Below, piece after piece: positions 1 through 10,939 of a DNA stretch of 64,000 nucleotides (the first letter of the stretch is position 1; every line of letters begins with the position of its first letter). Under the pieces are notes generated by a model. It worked only from the letters and a program-made list of their open reading frames with translations. It was not told the origin of the DNA and ran no database searches. The stretch spans positions 3,389,337-3,453,336 of the forward strand of contig NW_006921532.1 in NCBI RefSeq assembly GCF_000340215.1, in the 5' to 3' direction. Made by a program: the position numbers and the translations under genes. Source of the stretch: Pseudocercospora fijiensis CIRAD86. Its lineage: Eukaryota; Ascomycota; Dothideomycetes; Mycosphaerellales; Mycosphaerellaceae.

Positions 1-189
1 CCGGTAGCAAATGTTACTCCAGGGTGTCCTTTCTCGGCAGCCCGGGCGTATCATTCAGGCGCCGTGCGCGAAGATGCGAATGAATTGGAGCGAGATGGTC
101 ATGATGTAGAAGATGCTGGATTTGTGAATGATTTTGCGAATCGTTTACTCGGCTGGGATGGGCGCGGAGAGGGTTTTAAAGAGTGTTGA
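1..189 (+). CDS. 3' end of an unrecognised protein gene (partial)
   Basis: Frame 1 is open from the first base to a TGA at 187-189, giving the last 62 residues of a protein whose start lies outside the window. The tail is rich in Asp, Glu and Gly and contains the segment GFVNDFANRLLGWDGRG, which has a normal protein-like composition. I do not recognise the family. The gene converges on the GMPPA-like gene to its right, leaving about 240 bp between the two stop codons for both 3' ends. An intron near the left edge cannot be excluded. Confidence 0.5.
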   Translation, partial: PVANVTPGCPFSAARAYHSGAVREDANELERDGHDVEDAGFVNDFANRLLGWDGRGEGFKEC

Positions 190-432
190 ACGGGGTCTTC
201 CATGGCCGCGCGTGATATTTGTATGCAGCAAAGATACCCATTTGCCAAGCGTTCAGTAGGATCATCGTTACGGAAGTGCATTTTGCTCGCCGTTGCGGCC
301 TTGACACGCAAGGTATTTTCTCGCTCTCTATCCCAATATGCATCTGAAGTCTATGTGGCGTTCTTGGTCGCTCTAAGCTTGCACTCTGCTTTTGTTCCAT
401 GACATTACCCTTCCCAATCTTACGCTGAACGC
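190..432. other. convergent 3' intergenic region
   Basis: This is the gap between two convergent stop codons and presumably holds both 3' UTRs and poly(A) sites. The short ORFs here overlap each other on both strands and resemble no known protein. No other feature was seen. Confidence 0.5.
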
Positions 433-1901
433 TCACATGATGACCTCGTTGGCAACATCGCGCTTGAGCTCCTTGTATGGCAAGCACACACAGTTCTGCA
501 CGCGGACCTCGTCACCAACGGCACATTCCTTTCCAAGGATAGTAATGCTTTGCACCTTGACTCCGTTCTTGACGATTGATGTACTGTGCTCTCGCACAGG
601 TGTTGGAGTGCCTTCGACACGCGCCCACGCACCCACTCTACTACTCCAGCCAATGATGGCATACAGAACGCAAGCATCGTGCCGGATCTCGGCACCTTCC
701 AGAACGATGGCCTCCTTGATTCTGGCTCCGGCGCCAACGACAGCATTGGCGCCAATGGATACGTTTGGACCGAGTTTCGCGGTTGGGTCTACCTGTGCCG
801 TTGGGTGGATGAAGACAGGCGGAAGGATGTTCGCCGAGGGCTTGGCGAGCTCCTCTGATTGTTGCTGAAATGCTTTCATCAGATACAAGGCGTTGGCTGG
901 TACAGCAGAGCCAGCAGTCTTGATCTGACGCCAGAAGTCCTTGGTCTCCAAAACGTAGAATTGTCTGCTGTCGGCAAGATCTGAAAGAATGTCCTGCTCG
1001 AGCCGAATGACCTGGTTCTCTTTGTCATCATCATCGGCTGGGTTTGGAATGTACTGAGCATCCAGTGCGTCCGAAGAAGGATATGATACCAGGCGCGGTC
1101 GGTCTGTCCGGCGCTTGATGGCAGTCTTGATGCTAGGGAAGATTGCTTCTGTGGAGAAGAGATACACACCACAGTTGATCAAGTTGCTGATGTGTGACTC
1201 CGGCTTCTCGACATAGTGCAGCACTCTCTTGCTGTGTGCATCGCTGACTATGCATCCGAAGTTGGCTGCTGCGTCATTGGGCACTCGTGTTCCCAGAATC
1301 ACGGCCTCGGCGTCCTTCTCTTCAAACAGCCTCAACATTTGTTCCAGTGGGAACGAGCAGCAAATGTCGGCATTGAGGACGAAAAAGCGATCTGGTCTGC
1401 CCTTAAGAATTGCATCGCGGAAGTGGTAGAGACCGCCCGCAGTGCCCAGTGCCTGGTATTCGCGCAAGTACTGGATCTTGATCTGTGGATGTGTGCGCGA
1501 ACTGTCTTTTATGAAGTCGCGGAAAACCGAGTCGTCATAGTATCCGACGATGAAGACCTCGCGGATTTCAGGCACTCGAGTAATGGCTGCAAAGCAATGC
1601 GAGATGATCGGGTGGCCGGCGACTTCGAAGAGAGGCTACTCGCGATCGTGAGTGGGTGAGCAGAAGGAAAAGGTGTATGCCTGTCGCTGATATCCGTACC
1701 TTGGGCAAGTCCAGCGAGAGCGGTCTGAATCTGGTACCTCGTGAAGGCCCACCAACCTGCCGATGTCTTAGCCGTCGCCTCTTCAACTCTTGCTAGAATG
1801 TCGAGTTGCAATTCCCTTCAAGCTCGTACCAGAATTACTGCCTTGGTGACAGGAGCATTGCCTGCCTTTCCTCGAACGGGCACCTGCAGCGTGGATGCCA
1901 T
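433..1901 (-). CDS. GMPPA: GDP-mannose pyrophosphorylase A-like sugar-nucleotide transferase
   Basis: Three exons on the minus strand (1901-1830, 1756-1700, 1635-433), joined by GT-AG introns of 73 and 64 nt, give 443 residues. The N-terminus has the nucleotidyltransferase signature AVILVGGPSRGTRFRPL followed by LDLPKPLF (about residues 22-46). The catalytic-type domain runs to about residue 260. Residues 315-443 form a left-handed beta-helix of hexapeptide repeats starting PPVFIHPTAQV. This order and length match GMPPA, the regulatory paralogue of the GDP-mannose pyrophosphorylase that supplies GDP-mannose for glycosylation and cell-wall mannan in the cytosol. A D/K-rich insert (about residues 180-190, ADDDDKE) is typical of the A-type proteins. 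The start is the first ATG in frame and is supported by the conserved N-terminus. Whether it is catalytic or only regulatory cannot be told from sequence. Confidence 0.9.
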
Positions 1902-2567
1902 GGTCGTCGAAGCGAACGAGTCGGAGACTTGGAGGGAGTGGTTTGCAGAGCGCGAACGTACTTAGGTCACGTGGAAGAGTTTGACAGCCGAATTCTCTCA
2001 GGTGGTGTTCTTATTCGTAGCGCGACCGCAATTGTTGTATCTTACGATCAAATGCAGGTGGTAGTTCGATTCGAAACGTCTCCCCTACTTTTTAGCGCCA
2101 TGCACATGACACCCCACAAGCTAGAACCTAGCGTGACTGCCCACGATCTCGCCTCGCCTCGTCTTCGCTAACAATAATTCAACATGGACGCCTTTAATCG
2201 CTGCATACAGCTTTGGCATATACAGATGAACACGAGCCGTCGACAGGTCGCCGCTTCGATGATGCGCAAGATCAGGTCAAATGCAATGACTTGTGCAAAG
2301 ATGGAAACTTGCACTCTTCTGCGATTCAGCCCTAGTTCTCTGCCCTCCAAGCACTTCCTCCAGCAGCATACTGCGGTCGTCGACTGTTTGAAGTGCCCGT
2401 GGCCCAGTCTTTGCACGCAGCCAATAGACTTGGCATACAAGGATAGATACTGTCGTCGGTCGAAGCAGTGCTGCGAGTTCAGCTGCTCTAGAATTGTGTT
2501 TTGCTTATTCAGAGTCTGCGCGAACCATTCGGCTATCGTCTGCAATATTTATATACCCTAGGATGGT
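1902..2567. other. intergenic region, promoter of the GMPPA-like gene
   Basis: This 666-bp gap separates the GMPPA start from the SDR stop; both genes lie on the minus strand. It holds two overlapping antiparallel open frames of about 125 codons (2184-2561 plus, from an ATG, and about 2545-2168 minus, without an ATG). On the minus strand the sequence just upstream looks like a splice acceptor (TATTGCAG). Neither translation resembles a family I know, so I do not call a gene. Confidence 0.4.
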
Positions 2568-3346
2568 CTACCATTCAATGGCTTGGCCGAATCGATCATA
2601 GAACCTGCCGCTGTCCAGGTGTGTCCACTTCTCTACTAATGGCAGGATAGCAGCAATGCTTTCCTCGGCAGTGATCGCACCACGCTCCACGCATCTCACC
2701 AGACTGGTCTCCACACGGCCACTGTTTCTTGTTAGATGGGCTTCGGAGATGTATAGTGCGAAGCAATGGTGACTCACGGATGGCACAGGACAAAGACGAC
2801 CTCGGGCTCGTCAGCAGCGAACGAGCGGACGACCATATTTAAAGCTGCTTTAGAAGCGCGGTACGCGTATGCTGAGCCAGCGTCTTTGTTCGGATGTTGG
2901 TTGTTGCCAATGCTGCCCATTCGGCTACTCATGACGATAACTTTGCCGTGCGCACGACGTAAATGCGGCACGAGTGCTCTGAGAAGCATGAAGGTGCCTG
3001 TGGTGTTGACTGTGAATGCCCTGGTCATCGTCTCGAAGTCCATGACCTGCAAAGTCTCGCAAGCGTGAACATCGTCCGGATGCTCATCTTCAACGGCAGG
3101 GACAAGGCCGCGTATTCCAGCACTGTGAATCAGGACAGAGATTGATTCATTTTCGATGGCTTTGGCAAATTGATTGATCGAATCCTGGCTGGCTATATCG
3201 ACGACATAGGTGCGAATGTTAGCCTTGGCCGGCTCGAATTGCCGTCGATCGATGGCGATGATGTTCACGTCTCGCTGCTGCGCGTAGGCAGCAACGAACG
3301 CTGCTCCGAGGCCACTTGCAGCGCCAGAAATCAGTATGGAGTGCAT
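2568..3346 (-). CDS. short-chain dehydrogenase/reductase (SDR)
   Basis: Two exons (3346-2778 and 2721-2568) flank a 56-nt GTGAGT...CAG intron and give 240 residues, the normal length for a classical SDR. The NAD(P)-binding glycine motif GAASGLG is at residues 8-14. An HSAG turn lies near residue 75, the structural Asn is in NTTG near 114, the catalytic Ser is in VIVMSS at 140-141, and YRASK (Tyr162, Lys166) completes the active site. The exon junction restores the conserved HPGRVET segment that follows the active site in this family. Substrate and pathway cannot be read from the sequence; it resembles the small cytosolic C-factor-like SDRs. The gene is divergent from the PIN-domain gene across a 629-bp shared promoter. 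Confidence 0.88.
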
Positions 3347-3975
3347 GTCTGTGCCAAAGCATCACGAATTGTCGTAAGAGTCAGGGAGCGGCGCTGGACA
3401 TGATGATGGGATGGCCATTTGCTTCGACTTGGCGAGGAATAAAAATAAAGTTGTCGTCGGTTGGACAATCCTGGTTTGGCCTTGCTTGGCGTGACTTCCG
3501 ACCTCTCTCCACTCCACGCCGACTGTCGCATCGATAATCCGCTTCGGCGAGCTCGAACCGCGAACATGCTGGACACAGCCGTGCTTGAGTGCGCTGACAA
3601 CGACACACTGCCTCTCCGAACAGCATGATCAGCTTCTGCTCCGGCGGCAGAAGCGCTGCCTGACCTTGCTGAGCAAGCCGAGCGATGCGCCTAGCAGTCC
3701 ATATCAATCGCATCTTCACCTGCCTCAACACATGAAAGCAATGGCAGACACGGACACGGTGCGGCTGCCTCTCACTCGCTCTTCACTCTTCCAGCATATT
3801 CTCCTCACAGCTCATTGGTCTCACGCCAATGTCCTCACTCCCGCACTCACGTATACCATCGCTCTGAGCACATCGTCACCCGTCAGGCGTACCCGTCTGA
3901 TCTAAAGTGTTGCAGCAACCTCCGTCCGCGGCTATTCCTACTACGATCACCACCACTACAGTCGCCAAAGCCAAG
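3347..3975. promoter_or_regulatory. divergent promoter between the SDR and PIN-domain genes
   Basis: The two genes are transcribed away from each other, so this 629-bp interval should contain both promoters. The right half (about 3770-3880) is pyrimidine-rich on the plus strand, as is common just upstream of fungal transcription starts. No clear TATA box or operator was seen, and the ORFs here are short and overlapping. Confidence 0.5.
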
Positions 3976-5445
3976 ATGCGCCCACGCCCTCGCGCGCGAC
4001 CTGCCTCCTTGCACGGCGCGCAGACGCAGAGCGCATCCCGACCAGCAGCCTTCCGGCCGGCTCGCAGGGTGTTCAACTGCATTGTCGATGACTCGGCGCT
4101 AGTGGCCGGAGTTAAGAGAAGTACAAGAAATGGCATCCGGCAGTGGGTCAAGCATGGCCAAATCCGCCTGTTTGTGCCTCTTCATGGTGTGTCACCGTCA
4201 GCCGCAGCCTCAATCTGATCGCGGCGCTAACATGGTACAGCACTTGAAGAGTTGAGCCGCCAAAAGAATGGCAAGCACAAACACTCTGAGGATGTCCGTG
4301 AGACCCTCCAATGGCTTGACGAAGCCACTACCAACTTCCCCGATGTCGTGACTTTACAGGGCGCCGATGAGACTTATGAGCGATGGGCTGAAGTCGAAAG
4401 ATTCGTCGTGCCACGGACGCTGTTTTCTGAGAACAATCACGAGCACGAGCTTGACTTGGTCGAATCCAATGCATCCTATGAGGATCCCGCCGGACCCGCA
4501 GACAAGTGCGAACAACCCGTCAAAGAATCTGTGAGCTCCGTTGCTTCGGACCTCACCCCTTCGCTTTCACCGTCTTCGCTACGAAGCATGCATTCCAGCG
4601 CCAGTCCCGTATCCCCGCCCACGAGCCCACAGAAGGCAAGCATGTCGCCTGTCAATGAGATGGCCTCGCTATCTCTCGCTGGCACCAGACCTACCTCATC
4701 GAGCGCTAGCGTTCCGCAACCTCTCCAGCCACTATTCAATTACATTCTCTGGCGAGTCCACCAAGAAGTAGACCCGGTCGCTGCTCTCGAGTCTTTCATC
4801 TTTCTATGCAATGATCCGAGGAAAGTCAGTTTTGCGAAAGGATTCGACATCAAGACAAAAAGGCTAGAGCAGCTTCGTGAAGCGATCGGTCGAGAGGATC
4901 GTGACTACAAGAATAGGCTGGCTTTGCAGAACAAGGAGGGCCAGAACCTCGAAGCACAATCATGTGAAGCCCCAGCACAGGGCAAGCCGACTGACGTCGC
5001 GCTTGATGAGGAGAAGGAACCACTCTTCAAACCACCAAAGGCCCCTGCTGCCATGCTCCAGAAGCATCAATCGAAAGTCCTCGACCCGAACGATTTCAGC
5101 CGCGGCGGTCAGGCGCAGCAGACCAACAAGACAGCCCAGACAGATCTGCCACCTAAATCGCCTCGTGAGGGCCACGTAAGTTACCGTAGTTCACCTCGAG
5201 GCCATCACGCCTTGCCATTTGCGCCTCGAGGCAATTTTCGAGGTCGTGGGAACTACCGCGGCGCTCAACGGGGTCGTGGCGGAGGTCCGTTCCAAGGTCG
5301 CGGAGGCTTCAACAACGGACCCGTGGCCTCCACCGAGACTGCCACCCCAGCTAGCCAAATCGACCCAAATAGCTTCACGCGACCGATCTCGCGAGGAGCC
5401 CCAAATAGTACCCGTGGCTCTAGGAAGCTATGGGTTCCAACGTGA
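3976..5445 (+). CDS. PIN-domain protein with RGG-rich C-terminus
   Basis: Two exons (3976-4186 and 4241-5445) around a 54-nt intron give 471 residues. The N-terminal part (about 33-140) looks like a PIN-like nuclease fold: a hydrophobic strand with acidic pair NCIVDDSALVAG (34-45), a helix, then RLFVPLHALEEL spanning the splice junction, and later acidic positions. The middle is Ser/Pro-rich and probably disordered. The C-terminal 75 residues carry RGG/GRG repeats (about 397-430), an RNA-binding signature. RNA binding or decay is therefore likely, but the target is unknown and I cannot confirm all catalytic acidic residues. The ATG at 3976 is the first in frame after an upstream TGA at 3898. 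Single-copy orthologues annotated only as PIN-domain-like are expected in other Pezizomycotina. Confidence 0.8.
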
Positions 5446-5854
5446 ATCTCCTTGATTTCCGGATGAACGGAATTCACCAACACAATCGAGATTACAAATG
5501 GAAACGTCTAAGAATGGAACAGACTGAAAGGCTGTCACATCAGGCCGTCGCTCCTTAAACATGGCAGCATTGCCGTCAAAATTCAGGTTGGCATGCCTCG
5601 CCTAGCACACAGGAAAGCCAACTGTAGCTGATTCTACGGTGTCTTTGAAGGTGGTAAAAAAGCTGATGCGTGGTTGAACACGAATGTCGCACTGCGAAGT
5701 TGGAAGAAGGGATGGAAACAAGGGGTGGTCGAGGGGAACCAGGCGTGTGTTGAGCAGGGGAGCTCTTCTCGCAAAGACTGTCATTGATGTTGTCAATTCG
5801 TTGGAGTTTGATTATTTGACCCATACTTATTGCGATCAAGAATGCATAAGGCTC
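5446..5854. other. convergent 3' intergenic region
   Basis: This 409-bp gap lies between the stop codons of the PIN-domain gene (plus) and the xylulose kinase gene (minus). It should hold both 3' UTRs. I see no convincing coding sequence or repeat in it. Confidence 0.5.
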
Positions 5855-7797
5855 TCAAGCTGACTTTTTGGAGCTCTTCAATGCCTGCTTCTCCATCAAG
5901 TCAAGACCCTTGACGGCTTCGCCATATTTTTCGAACACGCCTTTCTTATATCCGTCTGCGACTCGCTTGACAAAGCTCGCCTCATCCCATCGACTTCCGA
6001 TCAGGTCTTCGAATGTCTGTCCTTTCTTCCGCTCGCAACCCCAGACTGCTTTGTACGCTGCGCCGAGAGCGCATGCATTGCCTCCGATGTCGAGCGTGTA
6101 GACACCTTCGACAGAACCCAGCACTTCACCACAGATCTTGGCTATAGCTTCATTGGCAGAGCCTCCTCCGACCAGGTACACGCGACGTGGCTGAGGAGGT
6201 AAGGTCTCGCCCGTCTTCGGATCTTTCTCGGCTTTGACGAGTTTTTGTGATCGAAGTCGACAGGACAGCATTTGCGATTCGATAATATTGCGAGCGTCAT
6301 CTGGGCAAATGTCAGACGAGACCTCTTTCAACTCCTCCGTCTCTGGATTGTACAGGTACCGCCATTGACCGGCAGGAAGGTTAGGGACGATTTCGGGCCG
6401 GGGGAAATATAGGCCAATTCTCATGTCTCCATCTCCCTGTTGAGACAGCGGCGGAGTTGAAAGCGCGATCGAGTTGAATTTATCCCAGCTGGTGGACTCG
6501 TCGATTTGGTCGCGAATCTTCTCGCGAGCTAGTCCGCCGTTCTTGTAGCATAGCATGAACATGTATAAGCCTGGGGTGGTCGGATGGTTCATGAAATGGT
6601 ATGCTGGATCCGGTTTATATTCGGGCGTAGACATCAGAAACGTCGTGCTTGTCCCCAGCGAAACTATTGCGTCGGAGGCCCTTAATGGCAATGCCAAGAT
6701 AGTTGCTGGATTATCGCCGGTGTGAGGGATGACTTGGCAATCTGTAGGGAAGCCGTAGCTGGTTGCACAGAAGTCAGCACCGACCTGCAAGGCCGCCGAC
6801 TTTTGACGAAACTCACCGCGAAACATAGTACTTGCTAATCGATCCCAAACTGTCGCCACCGCTTTCTGGAACTTCTCCGAGCTTCCGCCTCAGCTCCGAT
6901 ACGTTGTCGATACCACCTGCAGCGAGCGCCAGCAATTTTTCATGCCACGTCCCTGCGTTGATATCCCAGAGGTTCATCCCAGTGACGTCGCTGATATCCA
7001 TGGGAGCAATCTAGGCTTCAGCGTCAGCGTGTCAGATCGCGCTTCCATCAGGTGATGCTCTCACCTTCCCAAGGAGTGTCGACGCAAGGAACGAGGAGAC
7101 GAGAGAAATTCGCGCGGTCTGTTCGTAGTGTTGAGGATGCTTCAATCGATATCGCAGAATCTGTGGTCCGCTGAAACGGTGATGAGCTTTGCTGCCCGTC
7201 GTGAAGGCGAGTTTGTCGGGATCGCCAAGTTCGGAGTCGAATGCATCGCATTGCTTTTGCGTACTAGCATCCTGCCAGTTTGGGCTCATTTCATGAGCGA
7301 AAGCGCCTCCGTTTCCATGCTCAGCACCAAGCTGCGAGACCAGAGATTTGTTCGAGTCTAGCCTGCCCAACAGCTTTTCTGCATCTTTCGACCAGAAGAC
7401 TGTGCCATGTTGCATGCCGGCACCGGAGACACCTTTGATCTTACTGAAGTCGAGCTTTGCTGCGTTGAGTCGCTCCAGAACAAGGTCCAAGGCCTCGAGC
7501 CACATTGCGGGTGGAGCGAAGACTTCGCCTTCTGCCGGATTCGTAAGGACACCCTTTTGGATTCCATATTTGCTTAGATCCGCATCGAAGTCGACCTTGG
7601 CTTCATGTGTTAGTCTGAGTTTGGAGTCAACGACAATGCCTGGTTCCAGTCAGCAGGACTCGGAGCACGTTGGCTCGTGCCAGCCAGTACCTTTCAATTG
7701 TTGCGTTGAGAGATCAAAGCCCTATGATATGTCAGCTCTGGTTCGTGAATCAACGGAGTGCTCTACACACCATGTACAAGGCGCCACCGTCAGCCAT
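5855..7797 (-). CDS. XKS1: D-xylulose kinase (FGGY family)
   Basis: Five exons (7797-7771, 7721-7691, 7639-7065, 7010-6817, 6758-5855) joined by four 49-58 nt GT-AG introns give 576 residues, the usual length for fungal xylulokinases. The enzyme phosphorylates D-xylulose to D-xylulose 5-phosphate, feeding xylose and arabinose carbon into the pentose phosphate pathway in the cytosol. The N-terminal phosphate loop is [10 protein letters not shown] (residues 10-19), split by the first two small introns. [10 protein letters not shown] (to residue 98) is the sugar-binding segment. [24 protein letters not shown] and SLGTSTT follow, and [10 protein letters not shown] (from 472) is the adenosine-binding motif. 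Every exon junction restores a conserved motif, so the model is firm. The 9-codon first exon is unusually short but is anchored by its ATG. Regulation is not evident. Confidence 0.93.
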
Positions 7798-8049
7798 GGT
7801 GTACGAACTTTGAAGAGCCAGTCTGTTGAATGTTGTGTTATGTGCGTTAAGCTGGCGTCAGCTCAGTCGCGACCCTGGCAAAATTCTCAAGGCTAAAGCG
7901 ACGGCCGTCGGCTAATGTGAAATGCTTGAGAAGCTTCACGGCGGAAGAATTCACGGTGTTTGGTGTGGCTGTTTCCCAACTCACTGTCGTCTATTGATCA
8001 TAAGAACATTACTGCAGTCGACGCTCGCATGGAAGCATCATGCCCACAT
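7798..8049. promoter_or_regulatory. xylulose kinase promoter / DUF3074 gene 3' end
   Basis: This 252-bp interval lies between the xylulose kinase start and the stop of the next minus-strand gene. It should contain the kinase promoter and the upstream gene's terminator. I could not identify a specific activator site with confidence. Confidence 0.4.
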
Positions 8050-10194
8050 CTACCGCGACCGAACGCCAGTGTCCACTCTCTTGTCCATGCCCTTCGGCAC
8101 CGACTCCGAGCGGCCCGAAGTTGTACTTTTCAGGCTTCCAGTTCGCCTGTGGCCGTACTCATCTGAAATACTCCTGAGAGTCTCCTGACCACCGAGTTTC
8201 CCGAGTTCCATAGACATTCTGGTGTTCTGCGCTTGCAGCTCCGCAACTTGCTCTCGAAGAATGCCATTCTCTCTCCTGAGCAAGTCTCCTTGGCTCCGAA
8301 ATTCGTCACGCTCTCGCGAAACCAGAGACAGCTTGCTCTGCTCATCCTTCTTCCGCCGCTTCTCTTCGGCTTTGCGCATCTCTTTCGCCTTCTTTGCTTC
8401 GAGCTTCTCCATTTCCTTCCGATGTCTTTCTTCCGTCTTCTTCAAATCCTTCTCTAGCTTCTCCTTGGACTTGTCGGCTTCACTTTGCTCTTTCACGTGC
8501 GCCTGCCTTGTCTTTTGTTCCTCTGCCATGCGCTTCTTAGCCAATTGTTGCTCCAACTTTTCACGCTTCTCTGTCAGCTTCTTCACCTCCTTCTCATGAC
8601 GTGAGAGAGGTCTGCCAGAAGTCTCCGAATGATCGCCGCTTGCAATGCTCAAAGTCTCAACTGAGTCCTCTGAACGAGTCTCTGGCGCTGTTGTCACTCG
8701 ACCTATCTCCTCCGCAGACAGAAATGAGTCCACAGAAGATGTGTCAGAAGAGTCATCGGATAGCTGTTCAGATACGCGGAGCTGTGCATGAACCATGTTC
8801 GAGACTGCTGCCGGTGCATACGCATCGAAACCTGCCCCAATCGCACTTGTAAGGTTGGTGAAGATTCCGCCTTGAGTAGCTTGCGGATTGGTCGTCGTTG
8901 GTTCAGTTGCAGCTTCATTCGTCGCGGTGTCTGGACGTTCGTTGGCAGAGCCAGCAGTCGCCATCCTTGATTTTGTCTGCTCCATCGCATTGCCATTAGT
9001 CTCTTCGAAAGGTGCCAGAGGCGCACCATCTGCTTCTGCCTGTCCAACTGACACTTCGCCTTGCTTGTCTAAATCTTCGTCTGGATGAGGAATGTGATCT
9101 TGAGCACAGGCCCAATTGAAAAATTTGTGGACATCTTCCAGCATGGTCTCTGGAGTACCTCGCTCGACTAAGAAGCGCGGAATGCCGCCTCCAGGATCAG
9201 ACCTAGTGATCATCACCCATTCCACAGGATTGAGTTCAGGATCACCAGAAGAAGACGAAGCATTTCCACCTGACGCATTCCGTGGTTCCACAATCGCATC
9301 CGTACTCTCCGAGGCGGTTAGTCCAACAGTGTGACCTCGGTCCCGACCTTTGGGCTGAGTCTCTGCTTTTATGAGCAAATCCGATGTAGACTTGGCCTTG
9401 GCTGTGGTCAAAGGCACCTCACGAATCAACTCTACTGATTCGTAGTGACCTCGAACAAAGCCCGCGCGAATGGGAGCGTCTGGATGTTCGACTGGCTTCG
9501 AAACTGCCATGAAGTGCCTTGGCACGTGCCCTTTGGTCCCGTCCACAGCTGCTGCGCTCTTCTCCGAGAGAACCTGGTCTCCGCTGAGCAGTAGAGTCAC
9601 GAAATCTCTGGGAGTGACAGGCCCCGGGAATTGAGCACTGAGCTGAAACACCTCGAGCTTGCCTATCCCAGGTACCTCAACTCTCTCAAGGCGACGGTCT
9701 GCTCCAAGTCCACGTATTGCTCCTGCCCCTGGCCCACCCGAAACTGTCATCGTTTCCGCGAGCTCGCGCATCATGGCCGCTTTGAACTTCGCAAAGCCTA
9801 GACCCTCGGTCACACATCTGCGCGCAAACCAAGCGCCATGTCTATCGTGCCCAGCCATTTTGTACAGCGAGATCTTGAGCGGATTCTGTTTCTGATTGAA
9901 CTTCATGGGCTTCCCCCAATGCTTCTGGAGGGCTTCATGGTCGGGGTGTGGCGGGGGCGATCGTGCAGCGGACGGGTGTATGTCTCTGTGCGATGACGCT
10001 GAGTTGGGCGTATCGTGGTGAGGCTTCGAGGCATTGAATGGCGTTCCATCAGCCAACGGAGGGACCGAGTTACAGATCAGCTCGCCGGCAGCGAAGCAGT
10101 CGGTCAGATATTGCTCGAGGGCTTCTTGGTCTTTGGGCACATCGCTCCAATCCACTGGACCCAGGTACCGGAGAGCGTCGTGAAGTTCTGCCAT
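8050..10194 (-). CDS. DUF3074 (START-like) protein with long C-terminal coiled coil
   Basis: One uninterrupted exon of 714 codons starts at the ATG at 10194; the open frame upstream has no other ATG. Residues about 90-385 match the fungal DUF3074 domain, a START/SRPBCC-like lipid-binding fold. Landmark segments are YKMAGHDRHGAWFARRC, FPGPVTPRDFVTLLLS, HFMAVSKPVEHPDAP and NPVEWVMITRSDPGGGIPRF. A low-complexity linker follows. Residues about 525-670 are almost entirely Glu, Lys, Arg and Gln in heptads (for example KLEKDLKKTEERHRKEMEKL), so a long coiled coil is expected. No signal peptide or membrane segment is visible, so it is probably cytosolic. Lipid binding is inferred from the fold and the biological role is unknown. 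It is the last host gene before the transposon nest, with its start about 340 bp from the transposon end. Confidence 0.85.
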   Translation of the reverse strand: MAELHDALRYLGPVDWSDVPKDQEALEQYLTDCFAAGELICNSVPPLADGTPFNASKPHHDTPNSASSHRDIHPSAARSPPPHPDHEALQKHWGKPMKFNQKQNPLKISLYKMAGHDRHGAWFARRCVTEGLGFAKFKAAMMRELAETMTVSGGPGAGAIRGLGADRRLERVEVPGIGKLEVFQLSAQFPGPVTPRDFVTLLLSGDQVLSEKSAAAVDGTKGHVPRHFMAVSKPVEHPDAPIRAGFVRGHYESVELIREVPLTTAKAKSTSDLLIKAETQPKGRDRGHTVGLTASESTDAIVEPRNASGGNASSSSGDPELNPVEWVMITRSDPGGGIPRFLVERGTPETMLEDVHKFFNWACAQDHIPHPDEDLDKQGEVSVGQAEADGAPLAPFEETNGNAMEQTKSRMATAGSANERPDTATNEAATEPTTTNPQATQGGIFTNLTSAIGAGFDAYAPAAVSNMVHAQLRVSEQLSDDSSDTSSVDSFLSAEEIGRVTTAPETRSEDSVETLSIASGDHSETSGRPLSRHEKEVKKLTEKREKLEQQLAKKRMAEEQKTRQAHVKEQSEADKSKEKLEKDLKKTEERHRKEMEKLEAKKAKEMRKAEEKRRKKDEQSKLSLVSRERDEFRSQGDLLRRENGILREQVAELQAQNTRMSMELGKLGGQETLRSISDEYGHRRTGSLKSTTSGRSESVPKGMDKRVDTGVRSR

Positions 10195-10532
10195 GGTGGT
10201 GAGAAGGTAGGCGTCGCACTGATGCAGCCGCACCTGCGAACAGCCCAATGCTATTCTATCTTAGTCTGCTCGGGCCTCGTGCACGCTGGCGAGGTCATCT
10301 GCTGCTCGGCACGGCACCGTGAGTCTGTGACCTTGTAAGCAAGCGATGGTCCTGTCAACATTCCGATCTGCCGCATCAATATATCAAGTCAAGAACAATT
10401 GAAAGTCATGTCACATGCGACGAGCGCCATACAATGCAATGCAAGAAGACAATGCAGTCAAGATGCACAAGCAGTGCAACTTAACCACGGGTGTTGTCAT
10501 CTGCGGACCGCTCGGCGTCACAGGACGGAGCT
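10195..10532. promoter_or_regulatory. promoter region of the DUF3074 gene up to the transposon edge
   Basis: This is ordinary unmutated sequence with plenty of CA and TG, ending exactly where the inverted repeat of the DNA transposon begins. It is the only sequence left between the gene start and the transposon, so the promoter must lie here or have been displaced. Purine-rich CAATGCAA-like runs occur at 10430-10480. Confidence 0.4.
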
Positions 10533-10561
10533 CCATACATACTAGATTGTCAATGGAGGTT
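10533..10561 (+). repeat. left terminal inverted repeat
   Basis: 29-bp inverted repeat partner of 42070-42098. The inner 18 bases read AGATTGTCAATGGAGGTT and the outer ten read CCATACATAC. The TIR keeps its CA and TG dinucleotides although RIP begins a few tens of bases inward. Confidence 0.9.
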
Positions 10562-10689
10562 TAGCTTCACTTTAGTCCATTGTCGCTTCCTATTATTGCG
10601 CCTTCCTTACTATATCGCAAACTTCACTTAGACTCGCTATAACTTCGCGCCTAGACTCGCTATATTGTTCTTCCTATACCCTTATTAAT

Positions 10690-10733
10690 AGCGACTACGA
10701 TAGCGACTGCGATAGCGATAGCGATAGCGATAG
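10690..10733. repeat. AGCGAT hexamer microsatellite
   Basis: A short run of about seven AGCGAY units lies near the left end of the DNA transposon, followed by a small ACT-repeat tract. It may be former coding sequence of the plus-strand gene or part of the subterminal region. Confidence 0.6.
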
Positions 10734-10939
10734 CAGCGTTACTACTACTACTACCGTTTCGAGCTATAACTAGTATTTCGCGCGACCTTATTCTTATAGC
10801 TACTATAGGTGCTTTAGTACCCGATTTAGTACCTATATTACTAGTAGGAGGACTATATTTATTATAAGCTAAGAGGCGTATCGCTATAGACTCGCTACTA
10901 ACTCGCTCTAGCCTTCGACGTCCTACGACTATAAATACG

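Noticed and set aside
1216..1659. Plus-strand ORF of 147 codons
   Set aside because: Lies wholly antisense to the GMPPA coding exon and has no independent support.
2184..2561. Two antiparallel ORFs of about 125 codons between the GMPPA and SDR genes
   Set aside because: They overlap completely. One lacks an ATG, neither resembles a known family, and the plus-strand translation is rich in Cys and low in normal protein features.
7348..7896. Plus-strand ORF of 182 codons
   Set aside because: Antisense to xylulose kinase exons and introns.
1..10532. A secondary-metabolite or catabolic gene cluster around xylulose kinase
   Set aside because: Neighbouring genes (GMPPA-like, SDR, PIN, DUF3074) share no pathway, and the single SDR is not enough evidence.
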